From Pseudofulvimonas gallinarii (GTDB lineage Bacteria > Pseudomonadota > Gammaproteobacteria > Xanthomonadales > UBA2363), in assembly GCF_004343305.1 (NCBI RefSeq), contig NZ_SMAF01000023.1:1-49140 (forward strand): a DNA stretch of 49,140 nt. The letters run 5' to 3'. The notes under the pieces are model-generated. The model worked only from the letters and a program-made list of their open reading frames with translations, was not told where the DNA came from and searched no databases. How positions within the stretch are numbered: the stretch's first letter is position 1; the number at the start of each line of letters is the position of its first letter. Of this stretch, positions 23,787 to 32,451 are shown one piece after another. A program made the translations under genes and the position numbers.

Positions 23787-26357
23787 ATGACTGGACCCCG
23801 CGAGGACTCGGCATCGACAGGGCGGCCCGTTCCGCACGACGTGCAGGACGATGCAACCGTTGCCATCACGTCGCAGCCGCTGTCGCTGGCGCTGGCGTCC
23901 GCCGTCATCACCGACGGCAGCGTCATCGGCGGTTGGCGCCTGCTGCGCGAGATCGGCAGTGGCGGCATGGGCAGCGTGTTCCTGGCCGAGCGCGAAGACC
24001 GCGAATTCCGGCACCAGGCGGCGATCAAGATCGTCCGCGGCTTTCCCACCGCCGAGATACTCGAACGCTTCCGCCGCGAGCGCGAGTTGTTGGCGACCCT
24101 GCGACATCCCAACATCGCGCGTCTTTTCGACGGTGGCACCACGGCGGCCGGCCAGCCTTATCTGGTCATGGAATACGTCGACGGCATGCCGCTGGACGAA
24201 TGGTGCCGCGTACGGCGTCCGACCCTGCGGCAGCGCCTGCGCCTGTTCCAGTCGCTGTGCGCGGCCGTGCAGCATGCGCACCAGCAGCTCATCGTGCATC
24301 GTGACCTCAAGCCCGGCAACGTGCTGGTGCGCGGCGATGGCGAGCCGGTGCTGCTCGATTTCGGCATCGGCAAGCTGCTCGGTGAAAGTGAAAGCCCTGA
24401 TGAGGCGACCCTGTTCCAGGCGCTGACGCCGGCCTATGCCAGCCCCGAACAGTTGCGTGGCGGCATCGCCACGACACTCAGCGACATCTACGGCCTGGGC
24501 CTGATCCTCTTCGAGCTGCTCACCGGCGTCGCCCTGCGCAAGCAGAAAGGCGACACCACGCGGCTGATGCCCAGTTCGCTGGCGACCACGGGCGAAGACT
24601 GGCTGCGTGCGGATGCGCGCCTGCTGCGCGGTGATCTCGACAACATCGTCCGCAAGGCCTTGCGCGAGGAGCCGGAGCGCCGATACGCCAGTGCCGCAGC
24701 GTTGTCGGCGGATATCGAGGCCTGGTTCCAGGGGCGGCCGGTCGATGCGGCGCCCGATTCATGGACCTACCGGTTGCGCAAGTTCGTCGCCCGCCATCCG
24801 GTCTCGCTCGGCGCCACCGTCGCCGCGCTGGTCGCGCTGTCGGTCCTGTCGCTGCGGCTGGCCGCCGAGCGCGACCGCGCGCTCGCGCTGCAGGAGGAGG
24901 CGCGGCTGGAAGCCGAAGGCGCCAACCAGTCTGCGGAATTCCTGGTCGCGCTGTTCGATCGTGCCTCGCCGGAAGTGACGCGCGGACGCGAACTGGGCGT
25001 GCGCGAACTGATCCGCCAGGCCGGCGAGGAGATGGCAGGCCGCGACTTCAACCGGCCGGAAGTGAAGGCGCGCCTGCAGACGGCGCTGGGTCGCATCTAC
25101 ATCAGCCTCGGCCTGTCCGGCGACGCCGCGACGATGCTGGAGTCGGCGGTCGCCCTGGCGCGGCACCAGGAAGGGGGTGCCGATCCGCATGTCCTCATCC
25201 CCGCGCTGCGCCACTTCGCCCGTGCCTGCGACCTGCTGGAGCGCGATTCATCGGGACTGGCAGCGGCCACGGAAGCGCTTGAACTGGCGCGCCGGCACCT
25301 TGCCGCCGACGACCTGGAGATCGCGCACGTCCTGCAGACCCTGGGCGTGGCGGAAGAAAGCCAGGACCTGCACGAACAGGCGTTGGCGCACTTCCGCGAG
25401 GCCGAGCAGCGTTTCATCGCCGCCGGTCCGGAGCACACCGCCCATGTCGGCGCCGCGCTTCACAACCAGGGCTGGGCACTGAGTCGCCACGGCCGTGACG
25501 ACGAAGCGCTGCCCATCCTCGAACGGGCCATGCAGCTCAAGCGCGAAGCGCTCGGCGACCGGCATCCCTCCCTGCTCTACACTCTGGACGCGATGGGCAG
25601 GACGCGGGCGCACCTGCGTGACTTCGAAGGCGCCTTGAAGGACCTGCGCGCCTCGCTGGACTTGGCTATCCAGGTGCTGGGCCAGCCCAGCGCCCGCGTC
25701 GCCGCCAGCTGGCTCGAGCTGGGTTCGCTGCTGCAGGACATCGGGCGCTACGAGGAGGCCGAACAGGCCTATCTGGCCTCGATCGAACAGCACCGCGAGG
25801 TGGACGGCGAAGGCAGTGCGGCGCAGGCGATCGCGATCAACAACCTGGCGACGCTGCTGGAAGACATGGGCCGCTTCGACGAGGCCGCCGTGCGCTTCCG
25901 GCAGGCGCTGGCCATGCGCATCGCCGGTGGCGCGAACCCGCGTGCGATCGCGCGCGGGCAGGCCAACCTGGCGCGCCTGCTGGTCGAACTGGACGCCGAT
26001 GCCGAGGCGACGGAAATGGCCGAGGCGGCATGGATCGTCCGCGAACCCCTGACGCCGGCGGATCTGGGCGAGCGGCTGGATTCGCAGCTGCTGCTGGCGC
26101 GTCTGGATGTCCGTGCCGGCCGGCTGGATGCGGCGCGGCGTCGCATCGCACAGGTGCGGACGGATGCCGGCGACATCGACGGGGCGCTCCCGCAGATCCG
26201 CGCCCGCCTTGCACAGTCCGAGCGCGAGCTGGCACTCGCCGACAGCGATGCTGCCGCCGCGCGCGAGGCGCTTGAACGCGAGCGCGAAGCGCTGCGGGAA
26301 TTCCTGCCCGCAGGGCACTGGCGACTGCGACGGCTTGAGGCGACCGCACGGCCGTGA
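23787..26357 (+). CDS. Ser/Thr kinase with helical-repeat sensor half (no adjacent sigma factor)
   Basis: An 856-residue Hanks-type kinase. Kinase domain about 50-330: glycine loop IGSGGMGSVF, Lys 81 in AAIKIV, HRDLKPGN (171-178), DFG 191-193, then ALTPAYASPEQ as activation-loop end. A membrane helix (VSLGATVAALVALSVLSLRL) follows near residue 336. The remaining 480 residues are TPR-like (LGRIYISLGLSGDAATMLES, EHTAHVGAALHNQGWALSR, NNLATLLEDMGRFDEAAVRF). The start at 23787 has AGGG 5 bases before it. It begins 136 bases after the deacetylase gene on the same strand, so it may be co-transcribed with the operon before it; no terminator is evident. Unlike the kinase at 10537, no ECF sigma gene is next to it. 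Confidence 0.92.
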   Translation: MTGPREDSASTGRPVPHDVQDDATVAITSQPLSLALASAVITDGSVIGGWRLLREIGSGGMGSVFLAEREDREFRHQAAIKIVRGFPTAEILERFRRERELLATLRHPNIARLFDGGTTAAGQPYLVMEYVDGMPLDEWCRVRRPTLRQRLRLFQSLCAAVQHAHQQLIVHRDLKPGNVLVRGDGEPVLLDFGIGKLLGESESPDEATLFQALTPAYASPEQLRGGIATTLSDIYGLGLILFELLTGVALRKQKGDTTRLMPSSLATTGEDWLRADARLLRGDLDNIVRKALREEPERRYASAAALSADIEAWFQGRPVDAAPDSWTYRLRKFVARHPVSLGATVAALVALSVLSLRLAAERDRALALQEEARLEAEGANQSAEFLVALFDRASPEVTRGRELGVRELIRQAGEEMAGRDFNRPEVKARLQTALGRIYISLGLSGDAATMLESAVALARHQEGGADPHVLIPALRHFARACDLLERDSSGLAAATEALELARRHLAADDLEIAHVLQTLGVAEESQDLHEQALAHFREAEQRFIAAGPEHTAHVGAALHNQGWALSRHGRDDEALPILERAMQLKREALGDRHPSLLYTLDAMGRTRAHLRDFEGALKDLRASLDLAIQVLGQPSARVAASWLELGSLLQDIGRYEEAEQAYLASIEQHREVDGEGSAAQAIAINNLATLLEDMGRFDEAAVRFRQALAMRIAGGANPRAIARGQANLARLLVELDADAEATEMAEAAWIVREPLTPADLGERLDSQLLLARLDVRAGRLDAARRRIAQVRTDAGDIDGALPQIRARLAQSERELALADSDAAAAREALEREREALREFLPAGHWRLRRLEATARP

Positions 26358-26401
26358 CTGACCGGTAACGGTCGCCGTGCGGTGGCGGTCGCCGGCGATC
26401 A

Positions 26402-26419
26402 CTGTCCAGAACCGGACAG
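26402..26419 (+). promoter_or_regulatory. Inverted repeat CTGTCC-N6-GGACAG, possible enhancer-binding site
   Basis: A perfect 6-bp dyad (26402-26407 and 26414-26419) lies about 75 bases upstream of the sigma-54-like -24/-12 boxes, centred near -97 from the predicted start. This is a usual distance for a sigma-54 activator site. Confidence 0.5.
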
Positions 26420-26481
26420 AAGCCCGTTGCCCCTCGCGCCCCGATTGCGCAAGTGCGCTGATCTGAAAGGGAAAAAAGGAT

Positions 26482-26497
26482 TGGCACGCGGGCTGCT
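26482..26497 (+). promoter_or_regulatory. Sigma-54-like promoter of the ABC export operon
   Basis: TGGCAC-N5-CTGCT matches TGGCAC-N5-TTGCA/T with one or two changes, keeping GG (26483-26484) and GC (26495-26496) at exactly 12-base spacing. Counting from the -12 C, transcription would start at about 26508, one base before the start codon at 26509. This would make the transcript almost leaderless. Confidence 0.55.
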
Positions 26498-26508
26498 TGA
26501 AAGCCGGC

Positions 26509-27759
26509 ATGGACATCCAACGCACCGACCTCAAGATCAGGAAGCGCCGCCAGCGCATCATCTACGGCGTTGCCGGCGCGATCGCCGTGCTGGCCGCCGG
26601 CATCGTCATCGCCCGGCTGGAGCCGGCCGCACCCAGCGTCGAGCGCGGCACCGTCTGGTCCGACACCGTCAAGCGCGGCGAGATGCTGCGCGAGGTGCGC
26701 GGGCCCGGCACGCTGGTGCCCAAGGCCATCCGCTGGATCGCTGCGGAAACGGACGCGCGCGTCGAACGCATCGTCGTCAAGCCGGGCGCCCAGGTCGAGC
26801 CGGACACCGTGATCGTGGAGCTGTCGAACCCGGTGGTCGAGGACCAGCTCGCCGCCGCGCAGGCGGAGTTCATCGCCGCGCAGGCCAGCTACGCCGCGCG
26901 CGAAAGCGAGCTGGAAAGCCAGCTGCTCGACCAGCGCGCCAACTTCGCCGCGGTCGAAGCCGAATATGAAGGCGCGCGCCTGCAGGCGGAAGCCGAAGGC
27001 GAACTGGCCAGCAAGGGCATCATCCCGCGCATCCAGTACCAGCGCAGCCAGCTGGCGGCGGAAAGCCTGAAGGTGCGCCTGGAAATCGAACGCGACCGCA
27101 TGAGCAAGAGCCGCCAGAACATCGGCAAGCAGCTGGAAGCCGAGCGCGCGCGCATCGAACAGCTGGCACGCACCCGTGACCTGCGCCAGCGCCAGGCCGA
27201 TGCCTTGCAGCTGCGGGCCGGCATCGCCGGCGTGCTGCAGCAGGTGCCGGTCGAGGAAGGCCAGCAGGTGATGGCTGGCACCAACCTGGCGCGCGTCGCG
27301 CGGCCGGACGTGCTGATGGCCGAACTGCGCATTCCCGAGACGCAGGCCAAGGACATCGCCATCGGCCAGAAGGTCAAGGTCGACACGCGCAACGGCGTCG
27401 TCGTCGGGGAAGTCATGCGCATCGATCCGGCCGTGCTCAACGGCACGGTGCAGATCGACGTCGACTTGCCGGGCGAACTGCCGCCGGGTGCGCGTCCGGA
27501 CCTGTCGGTGGACGGCACCGTCGAAATCGAGCGCCTGGCCGACGTGCTCTATGTCGGACGCCCGGCCTTCGGCCAGCCGAACAGCCAGACGACGCTGTTC
27601 CGCATCGACGCCGATGGCCGCGCGGTGCGTGTCCCGGTCCAGCTTGGCCGCGCTTCCGTGAATCTGATCGAGGTGGTCCAGGGCCTGCAGGAGGGCGACA
27701 AGGTGATCCTTTCCGACACTTCCGCCTGGGACCAGCACGACCGTCTCCGCCTCAACTGA
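26509..27759 (+). CDS. HlyD/MacA-type periplasmic adaptor
   Basis: A 416-residue membrane-fusion protein, the link between an inner-membrane ABC exporter and an outer-membrane channel. A single N-terminal anchor (IIYGVAGAIAVLAAGIVIARL, about residues 20-40) is followed by the biotinyl-lipoyl half (DARVERIVVKPGAQVEPDTV), a long coiled-coil hairpin (about 105-225, heptad-like EFIAAQASYAARESELESQL and RMSKSRQNIGKQLEAER), the second lipoyl half (GVLQQVPVEEGQQVMAG) and a beta-barrel end (AKDIAIGQKVKVDTRNGVVVG). The start is ATG 26509; the TTG at 26497 upstream has no support. It heads the operon at 27817-37310. No outer-membrane channel gene is in view. Confidence 0.9.
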   Translation: MDIQRTDLKIRKRRQRIIYGVAGAIAVLAAGIVIARLEPAAPSVERGTVWSDTVKRGEMLREVRGPGTLVPKAIRWIAAETDARVERIVVKPGAQVEPDTVIVELSNPVVEDQLAAAQAEFIAAQASYAARESELESQLLDQRANFAAVEAEYEGARLQAEAEGELASKGIIPRIQYQRSQLAAESLKVRLEIERDRMSKSRQNIGKQLEAERARIEQLARTRDLRQRQADALQLRAGIAGVLQQVPVEEGQQVMAGTNLARVARPDVLMAELRIPETQAKDIAIGQKVKVDTRNGVVVGEVMRIDPAVLNGTVQIDVDLPGELPPGARPDLSVDGTVEIERLADVLYVGRPAFGQPNSQTTLFRIDADGRAVRVPVQLGRASVNLIEVVQGLQEGDKVILSDTSAWDQHDRLRLN

Positions 27760-27816
27760 AGCCGGCCGCGAAACGGCCGGCGCCATGCAACCCCTTCCCG
27801 ACAAGGACCTGACGAC

Positions 27817-28623
27817 ATGAACCTGCATCCCCACGACACCGGCACGGCGACCGGCACCGGCGAAGGCGGCCAGCGTGCGGTGCCCGACACCCTGATCAAG
27901 CTCGATGGCATCAAGAAGGTGTTCCTGACCGACGAAGTGGAAACCCACGCGCTGTCGGAAGTGCACTTCGACATCCATCGCGCCGAGTACGTGTCGATTT
28001 CCGGCCCGTCCGGTTGCGGCAAGTCGACGCTGCTGTCCATCCTCGGCCTGCTCGATACGCCCAGCGGCGGCAGCTACCTGCTCAACGGCCGCCAGGTCGA
28101 GGACATCAGCGCCGCCGAGCGGGCGCGAATCCGCAACAAGGAAATCGGCTTCATTTTCCAGGCCTTCAACCTGATCGGCGATCTCAACGTGTTCGAGAAC
28201 GTCGAGTTGCCCCTGACCTATCGCGACGGCATGGGCAAGGGCGAGCGTCGCGACCGCGTGCAGTGGGCGCTGGAGCGTGTCGGCATGGCCCACCGCCTGC
28301 GCCATTACCCGGCACAGCTCTCCGGCGGCCAGCAGCAGCGCGTCGCCGTTGCCCGCGCCCTGGTCGGCCAGCCGTCGATCCTGCTCGCCGACGAACCGAC
28401 CGGCAACCTCGACTCCAAGAACGGCGAGGCGGTGATGACGCTCCTCGACGAGCTGCACAAGGGCGGCGCGACCATCTGCATGGTGACGCATGACCCGCGC
28501 TACGCCGATTTCGCGCAGCGCAAGATCTTCATGTTCGATGGCCGCGTCGTCGACGAGGACACCATGCACCGGCTGCGCAAGGAAGAGGACGCGCGCCTGT
28601 TCCGTCGCGCCGAAACCGCCTGA
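27817..28623 (+). CDS. MacB/LolD-type ABC transporter ATP-binding subunit
   Basis: A 268-residue ABC ATPase of the MacB/LolD/FtsE group that powers periplasmic mechanotransmission rather than solute passage. Walker A GPSGCGKST (about 68-76), Q-loop FIFQAFNLIGDLNVFENV, signature LSGGQQQR, Walker B ILLADEPTGNLDS, H-loop VTHD. The first 25 residues are a non-conserved extension. The start at 27817 has AAGGA 10 bases upstream. It lies 57 bases after the adaptor and precedes the hydrolase and permeases; one ATPase may serve the four permeases that follow. Confidence 0.95.
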   Translation: MNLHPHDTGTATGTGEGGQRAVPDTLIKLDGIKKVFLTDEVETHALSEVHFDIHRAEYVSISGPSGCGKSTLLSILGLLDTPSGGSYLLNGRQVEDISAAERARIRNKEIGFIFQAFNLIGDLNVFENVELPLTYRDGMGKGERRDRVQWALERVGMAHRLRHYPAQLSGGQQQRVAVARALVGQPSILLADEPTGNLDSKNGEAVMTLLDELHKGGATICMVTHDPRYADFAQRKIFMFDGRVVDEDTMHRLRKEEDARLFRRAETA

Positions 28624-28661
28624 TCCACTTCGGCCCCACGATCGTCCACGGAGTCGCCGAC

Positions 28662-29894
28662 ATGTCGCCTCGGTCCACCCGCCATCCATCGTCGCCTGTG
28701 CGGATCCCGGCCGTGCCGCACGGCCGGCGCCAGAGGCGGAGCCGTGCCTGGCTGCTGGTCGTGCTCGGCTGGTTCATGCTGGCCACGCTCGGTGTCGCCG
28801 AGCGCCGCGAGCATCCGGTCGGGCGCGCGCATGCGGCCTACAGCGACGACAGCCGCCAGGACTGGAATGACCCGACGCGACCGCGTCCGCTGTCGGCGAC
28901 GGTGTGGTATCCGGCCGCCCGCGACAGCAGGGAGCAGCCCTGGCAGGCCGGCGTCTTCGAGTTCGGCATGATCGCACCGGATGCGCCGATGCCTGCCGGC
29001 GTCGGGCGCCTGCCGCTGGTCCTGGTGTCGCACGGCACCGGCGGTTCGGCGCCGCAGCTTTCGTGGCTGGCCGAAGCGCTGGCCGGGCAGGGTTTCCTGG
29101 TTGCGGGCGTGAACCATCACGGCAACACCGCCGCCGAAGCACGGACACTGGTCGCCGGTTTCACGCTGTGGTGGGAACGCGCCCGCGATGTCAGCGTGCT
29201 GCTGGACCGGCTGCTGGCGGATCCGCGTTTCGCCGACCTGATCGATCCGGATCGCATCGGCGTCGCCGGATTCTCCATCGGCGGTTTCACTGCGATGCTG
29301 CTCGCCGGCGCGCGCGTCGATCTCGACGCCTTCCATGCCCATTGCCGTGAACACAGCGGCGACCACACCTGCCGGCCGCCGCCGGAATCGGCCCAGACCG
29401 AGGAGGATTTCCAGCGCTTCCTGGCCGGCGACCGGCGCGCGCTGGCGTCGCTGCGCACGGCCGCGGACAGCTACCGCGACCCCCGTGTGCGCGCCGCCTT
29501 CGTGATGGCGCCGGCGTTGATGCCGGCGCTCTCCGACGAAAGCCTGCGCGGGCTCGACCTGCCCGTGCAGGTGGTGACGGGCGCCGCCGACACGCTCGTC
29601 CTGCCCGGATTCGTCCAGGCGCTGGCGCGGCGCATGGACCGCGTCGATATCGACACCCTGCCGGGTGTCGGCCACTACGCCTTCCTGGCGCCCTGCAATG
29701 ACGCCGGCGTCGAGCAGCTGGCGCGGTTCTGCGTCGATGCGCCGGGCATCGACCGTCGCCAACTGCACCATCGCGTCGCGGCCCACGCCGTGGCCTTTTT
29801 CAAACGCCAGCTCTGCCAGGCGCATCGCAATGATGCTGCGGCCGGGACGGCGTCCGACACCCACGAGGAGGTGGATCCATGTTCGACACCCTGA
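28662..29894 (+). CDS. Predicted exported alpha/beta hydrolase (dienelactone/PAF-hydrolase-like)
   Basis: A 410-residue alpha/beta hydrolase. A hydrophobic N-terminal segment (AWLLVVLGWFMLATLGVA, about 28-46) may be a signal anchor. The nucleophile is Ser 205 in GVAGFSIGGFT, the oxyanion strand is LVLVSHGTGG, and the His is probably in LPGVGHYAF. The Asp is likely in VTGAADTLV. The early SATVWYPA motif and a lid-like central insert resemble the platelet-activating-factor acetylhydrolase/dienelactone group. Its stop overlaps the next permease start by 16 bases, so it belongs to the operon. A hydrolase inside a MacAB-like locus may process or detoxify the exported compound; that link is inferred from position only. 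Confidence 0.82.
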   Translation: MSPRSTRHPSSPVRIPAVPHGRRQRRSRAWLLVVLGWFMLATLGVAERREHPVGRAHAAYSDDSRQDWNDPTRPRPLSATVWYPAARDSREQPWQAGVFEFGMIAPDAPMPAGVGRLPLVLVSHGTGGSAPQLSWLAEALAGQGFLVAGVNHHGNTAAEARTLVAGFTLWWERARDVSVLLDRLLADPRFADLIDPDRIGVAGFSIGGFTAMLLAGARVDLDAFHAHCREHSGDHTCRPPPESAQTEEDFQRFLAGDRRALASLRTAADSYRDPRVRAAFVMAPALMPALSDESLRGLDLPVQVVTGAADTLVLPGFVQALARRMDRVDIDTLPGVGHYAFLAPCNDAGVEQLARFCVDAPGIDRRQLHHRVAAHAVAFFKRQLCQAHRNDAAAGTASDTHEEVDPCSTP

Positions 29895-32362
29895 AACAGG
29901 ATCTCCGATACAGCCTGCGCAGCCTGCTGTCCAAGCCGGGATTCGTCCTTGCCGCGATCCTGACGCTGGCGCTGGGCATCGGCGCCAATACCGCCATTTT
30001 CAGTGTCGTCAACGGACTGCTGCTGAAGCCGTTGCCGTACGCCGATGGCGAACGTCTCGTGCTGGTGCACAACGTCTATCCGAAGATGGGCATCGACTAT
30101 GCCGGGACCTCGATTCCCGACTACTTCGACCGTCGTGAACAGGCCTCGGCGCTGGAAGACCTGGCGATCTACACCGGCGTCAGCCTGAATCTCGCCACCG
30201 ACGGCACGCCGCAGCGCCTTGTCGGACTGCGCGCATCGGCTTCGCTGTTCAGCACGCTGCAGGCAAGGCCCGCCATCGGCCGCGTCTTCGATGCCGATGC
30301 CGAACTGCCCGGCCAGGACAACGTCGCGGTGATCAGCGACGCGCTGTGGCGCTCGCAGTTCGCCGCCGACCCCGGCGTGATCGGCCGCGATGTACGCCTC
30401 AACGGCACGAGCCACCGCATCATCGGCGTGATGCCGGCGAGCTTCGTGTTTCCCAACCACACCACGCAGATCTGGCTGCCTTACGCCTTCTCGCCGGCGC
30501 AGAAGAGCGACGAGGAACGCGGCAACGAATTCTCTGAATCGGTGGGCCGGCTGGCACCGGGTGCCACCATCGCCCAGCTGGACAGTCAGCTCGACGCGAT
30601 CATCATGCGCAACGCCGAACGCTTCGCGGGGCTGGGTGATCCGCGGGCGACGCTGTTCGCCGATTTTTTCCGCGACGGCGGCATGGCTGGCCGCGGCAAG
30701 CCGCTGCGTGACGAATGGGTCGGCGACGTCCGCCCGGTGCTGTGGCTGCTGCAGGGCGTGGTCATGTTCGTGCTCCTGATCGCCTGCGCCAACGTCGCCA
30801 ACCTGATGCTGACGCGGGTATCGGCGCGCCAGAAGGAACTCTCGGTGCGAACGGCGCTGGGCGCCAGCCGCGGACGCATCATCCGCCAGCTGCTGATCGA
30901 GGCGGTGGTGCTGGCACTGGCGGGCGCCGTGGCCGGTATCGCCGTCGCCTACGCCTGCCTGCAGCTGCTCGATGCCCTCAACCTGACGCAGAGCCCGCTG
31001 CGCACCGGCATCGGCATCGACGGCCAGGTGCTGCTGTTCACGCTGGCGGTGTCGGTGCTTACCGGCCTGGTGTTCGGCCTCTTCCCGGCCTTCAGCCAGT
31101 CGTCCGGCAAGCCCTATGAAGTGCTGAAGGATGGCGGTCGCGGCAATACCGGTGGGCGCGCGGCGCGCGCCACGCGCAACGTACTGGTGATGGTGCAGAT
31201 CGCGCTTTGCGTGACGCTGCTGGTCGGCGCCGGGCTGATGATGAAGAGCTTCGACCGCCTGCAGGACGAGAATCCCGGCTTCCAGCGCGACGGCCTGATC
31301 ACGCTGCGCCTGGACCTGCCGGCGGGCAAGTACCCCGACGACGGCACAATCGTGCGTTTCTACAGCGACGCACTGCGCGAGTTGCGTGCCATTCCCGGCG
31401 TGACGCAGGCCGCCTACGTCAGCAACCTGCCGTTCGGGACCAGCACCTGGCAGAGCTCCTACGTCATCGAGGGCCATGACGCGGGCGCGGGTGTCGCCAG
31501 TCCGCACGGGTTTTCCCGCGTCGCCGACGAAGGTTTCTTCCAGTCGTTGCAGATCCCGCTGCTGGCCGGTCGATACTTCACCGCCGCCGACAGCGCCGAT
31601 GCCGCGCGCGTGGTGATCGTCGACGAGCTGCTGGCGGACAAGTATTTCCCGGACGGCGCCATCGGCAAGCGCATCCGCCGTTCCGGCGACGAGGCCGACA
31701 ATCCCTGGTGGACCATCGTCGGCGTCGTCGGCACCGTCAAGCATGGCAACCTCGCCGCCGAGATGACCAAGGAGGCGTACTACTTCCCGTACCAGCAGTT
31801 CGAATACACCCGCTACGGCAACCGCGACGGCTTCTTCGTGGTGAAGACCGACCTGCCGGCGGGGGGGCTGGTCCAACCGATCCGGCAGGCCGTCCTGCGC
31901 GTCGACCCGGAGCAACCGGTCTATGACATCCGTACCCTGGACGAACGCATCGCGCTGTCGCTGCAGGGGCGTCGCGCGCCGATGCTCCTCCTGGTGCTTT
32001 TCGCCGGTGTCGCGCTGGTGCTGTCGGCGGTCGGCATCTATGGCGTGCTCGCCTACGCGGTCGCGCAGCGCACCGGCGAACTGGGCGTGCGCATCGCGAT
32101 CGGCGCGCAGCGCGGGGACGTGGTGCGCATGGTGCTGGTGCAGGGCGGCCGCATCGCCCTGATCGGGCTCGCAGCCGGACTGGTCGGTGCGCTGGCACTG
32201 GGTGGTTTCCTCGGCAGCCAGCTGTTCGGCGTATCGCGGTTCGATCCGCTGACCTTCCTCTCGGTGGTCGCCGTTCTCGGCAGCGTCGCGCTGCTGGCCT
32301 GCTGGCTGCCGGCGCGTCGCGCCGCGCGCGTCGATCCCATCGTCGCCCTGCGCTACGAATAA
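29879..32362 (+). CDS. ADOP-like MacB/FtsX permease 1
   Basis: An 827-residue ABC permease of the duplicated (ADOP-like) type: N-terminal helix LSKPGFVLAAILTLALGIGANTAIF, a large periplasmic MacB core (to about residue 280), three FtsX helices (VVMFVLLIACANVANLMLTRVSARQKE marks the first), then a second periplasmic domain and FtsX block ending LVGALALGGFLGSQLF and CWLPARRAARVDPIVALRYE. The start at 29879 has GAGG 9 bases upstream. No ATPase domain is present, so it must pair with the ATPase at 27817. The family is linked to export of antimicrobials, peptides or lipoproteins; the substrate is not shown here. Confidence 0.92.
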   Translation: MFDTLKQDLRYSLRSLLSKPGFVLAAILTLALGIGANTAIFSVVNGLLLKPLPYADGERLVLVHNVYPKMGIDYAGTSIPDYFDRREQASALEDLAIYTGVSLNLATDGTPQRLVGLRASASLFSTLQARPAIGRVFDADAELPGQDNVAVISDALWRSQFAADPGVIGRDVRLNGTSHRIIGVMPASFVFPNHTTQIWLPYAFSPAQKSDEERGNEFSESVGRLAPGATIAQLDSQLDAIIMRNAERFAGLGDPRATLFADFFRDGGMAGRGKPLRDEWVGDVRPVLWLLQGVVMFVLLIACANVANLMLTRVSARQKELSVRTALGASRGRIIRQLLIEAVVLALAGAVAGIAVAYACLQLLDALNLTQSPLRTGIGIDGQVLLFTLAVSVLTGLVFGLFPAFSQSSGKPYEVLKDGGRGNTGGRAARATRNVLVMVQIALCVTLLVGAGLMMKSFDRLQDENPGFQRDGLITLRLDLPAGKYPDDGTIVRFYSDALRELRAIPGVTQAAYVSNLPFGTSTWQSSYVIEGHDAGAGVASPHGFSRVADEGFFQSLQIPLLAGRYFTAADSADAARVVIVDELLADKYFPDGAIGKRIRRSGDEADNPWWTIVGVVGTVKHGNLAAEMTKEAYYFPYQQFEYTRYGNRDGFFVVKTDLPAGGLVQPIRQAVLRVDPEQPVYDIRTLDERIALSLQGRRAPMLLLVLFAGVALVLSAVGIYGVLAYAVAQRTGELGVRIAIGAQRGDVVRMVLVQGGRIALIGLAAGLVGALALGGFLGSQLFGVSRFDPLTFLSVVAVLGSVALLACWLPARRAARVDPIVALRYE

Positions 32363-32374
32363 GGAAATCCGCCG

Positions 32375-32428
32375 ATGTCCTTCACCGCCTTCCAGCGCGA
32401 CCTCCGCTACGCCCTGCGCAACGAATGA
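32375..32428 (+). pseudogene. 17-codon relic of a MacB-like permease start
   Basis: MSFTAFQRDLRYALRNE is the typical first segment of this permease family (FQRDLRYALR before the first helix), preceded by AAGGAAATCCGCCG as a ribosome site, but a stop follows where the membrane helix should begin. It sits 12 bases after permease 1 and its stop overlaps an in-frame ATG of permease 2 at 32425. The next gene starts 24 bases later. This looks like the leftover 5' end of a lost permease; it could act as a leader peptide for the next gene. Confidence 0.6.
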
Positions 32429-32451
32429 CACCGTCTTCCTGGAGAACCGAC

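Noticed and set aside
25837-28689. 950-codon frame on the minus strand
   Set aside because: Antisense to the kinase, adaptor and ATPase genes, which carry clear motifs; this frame has none.
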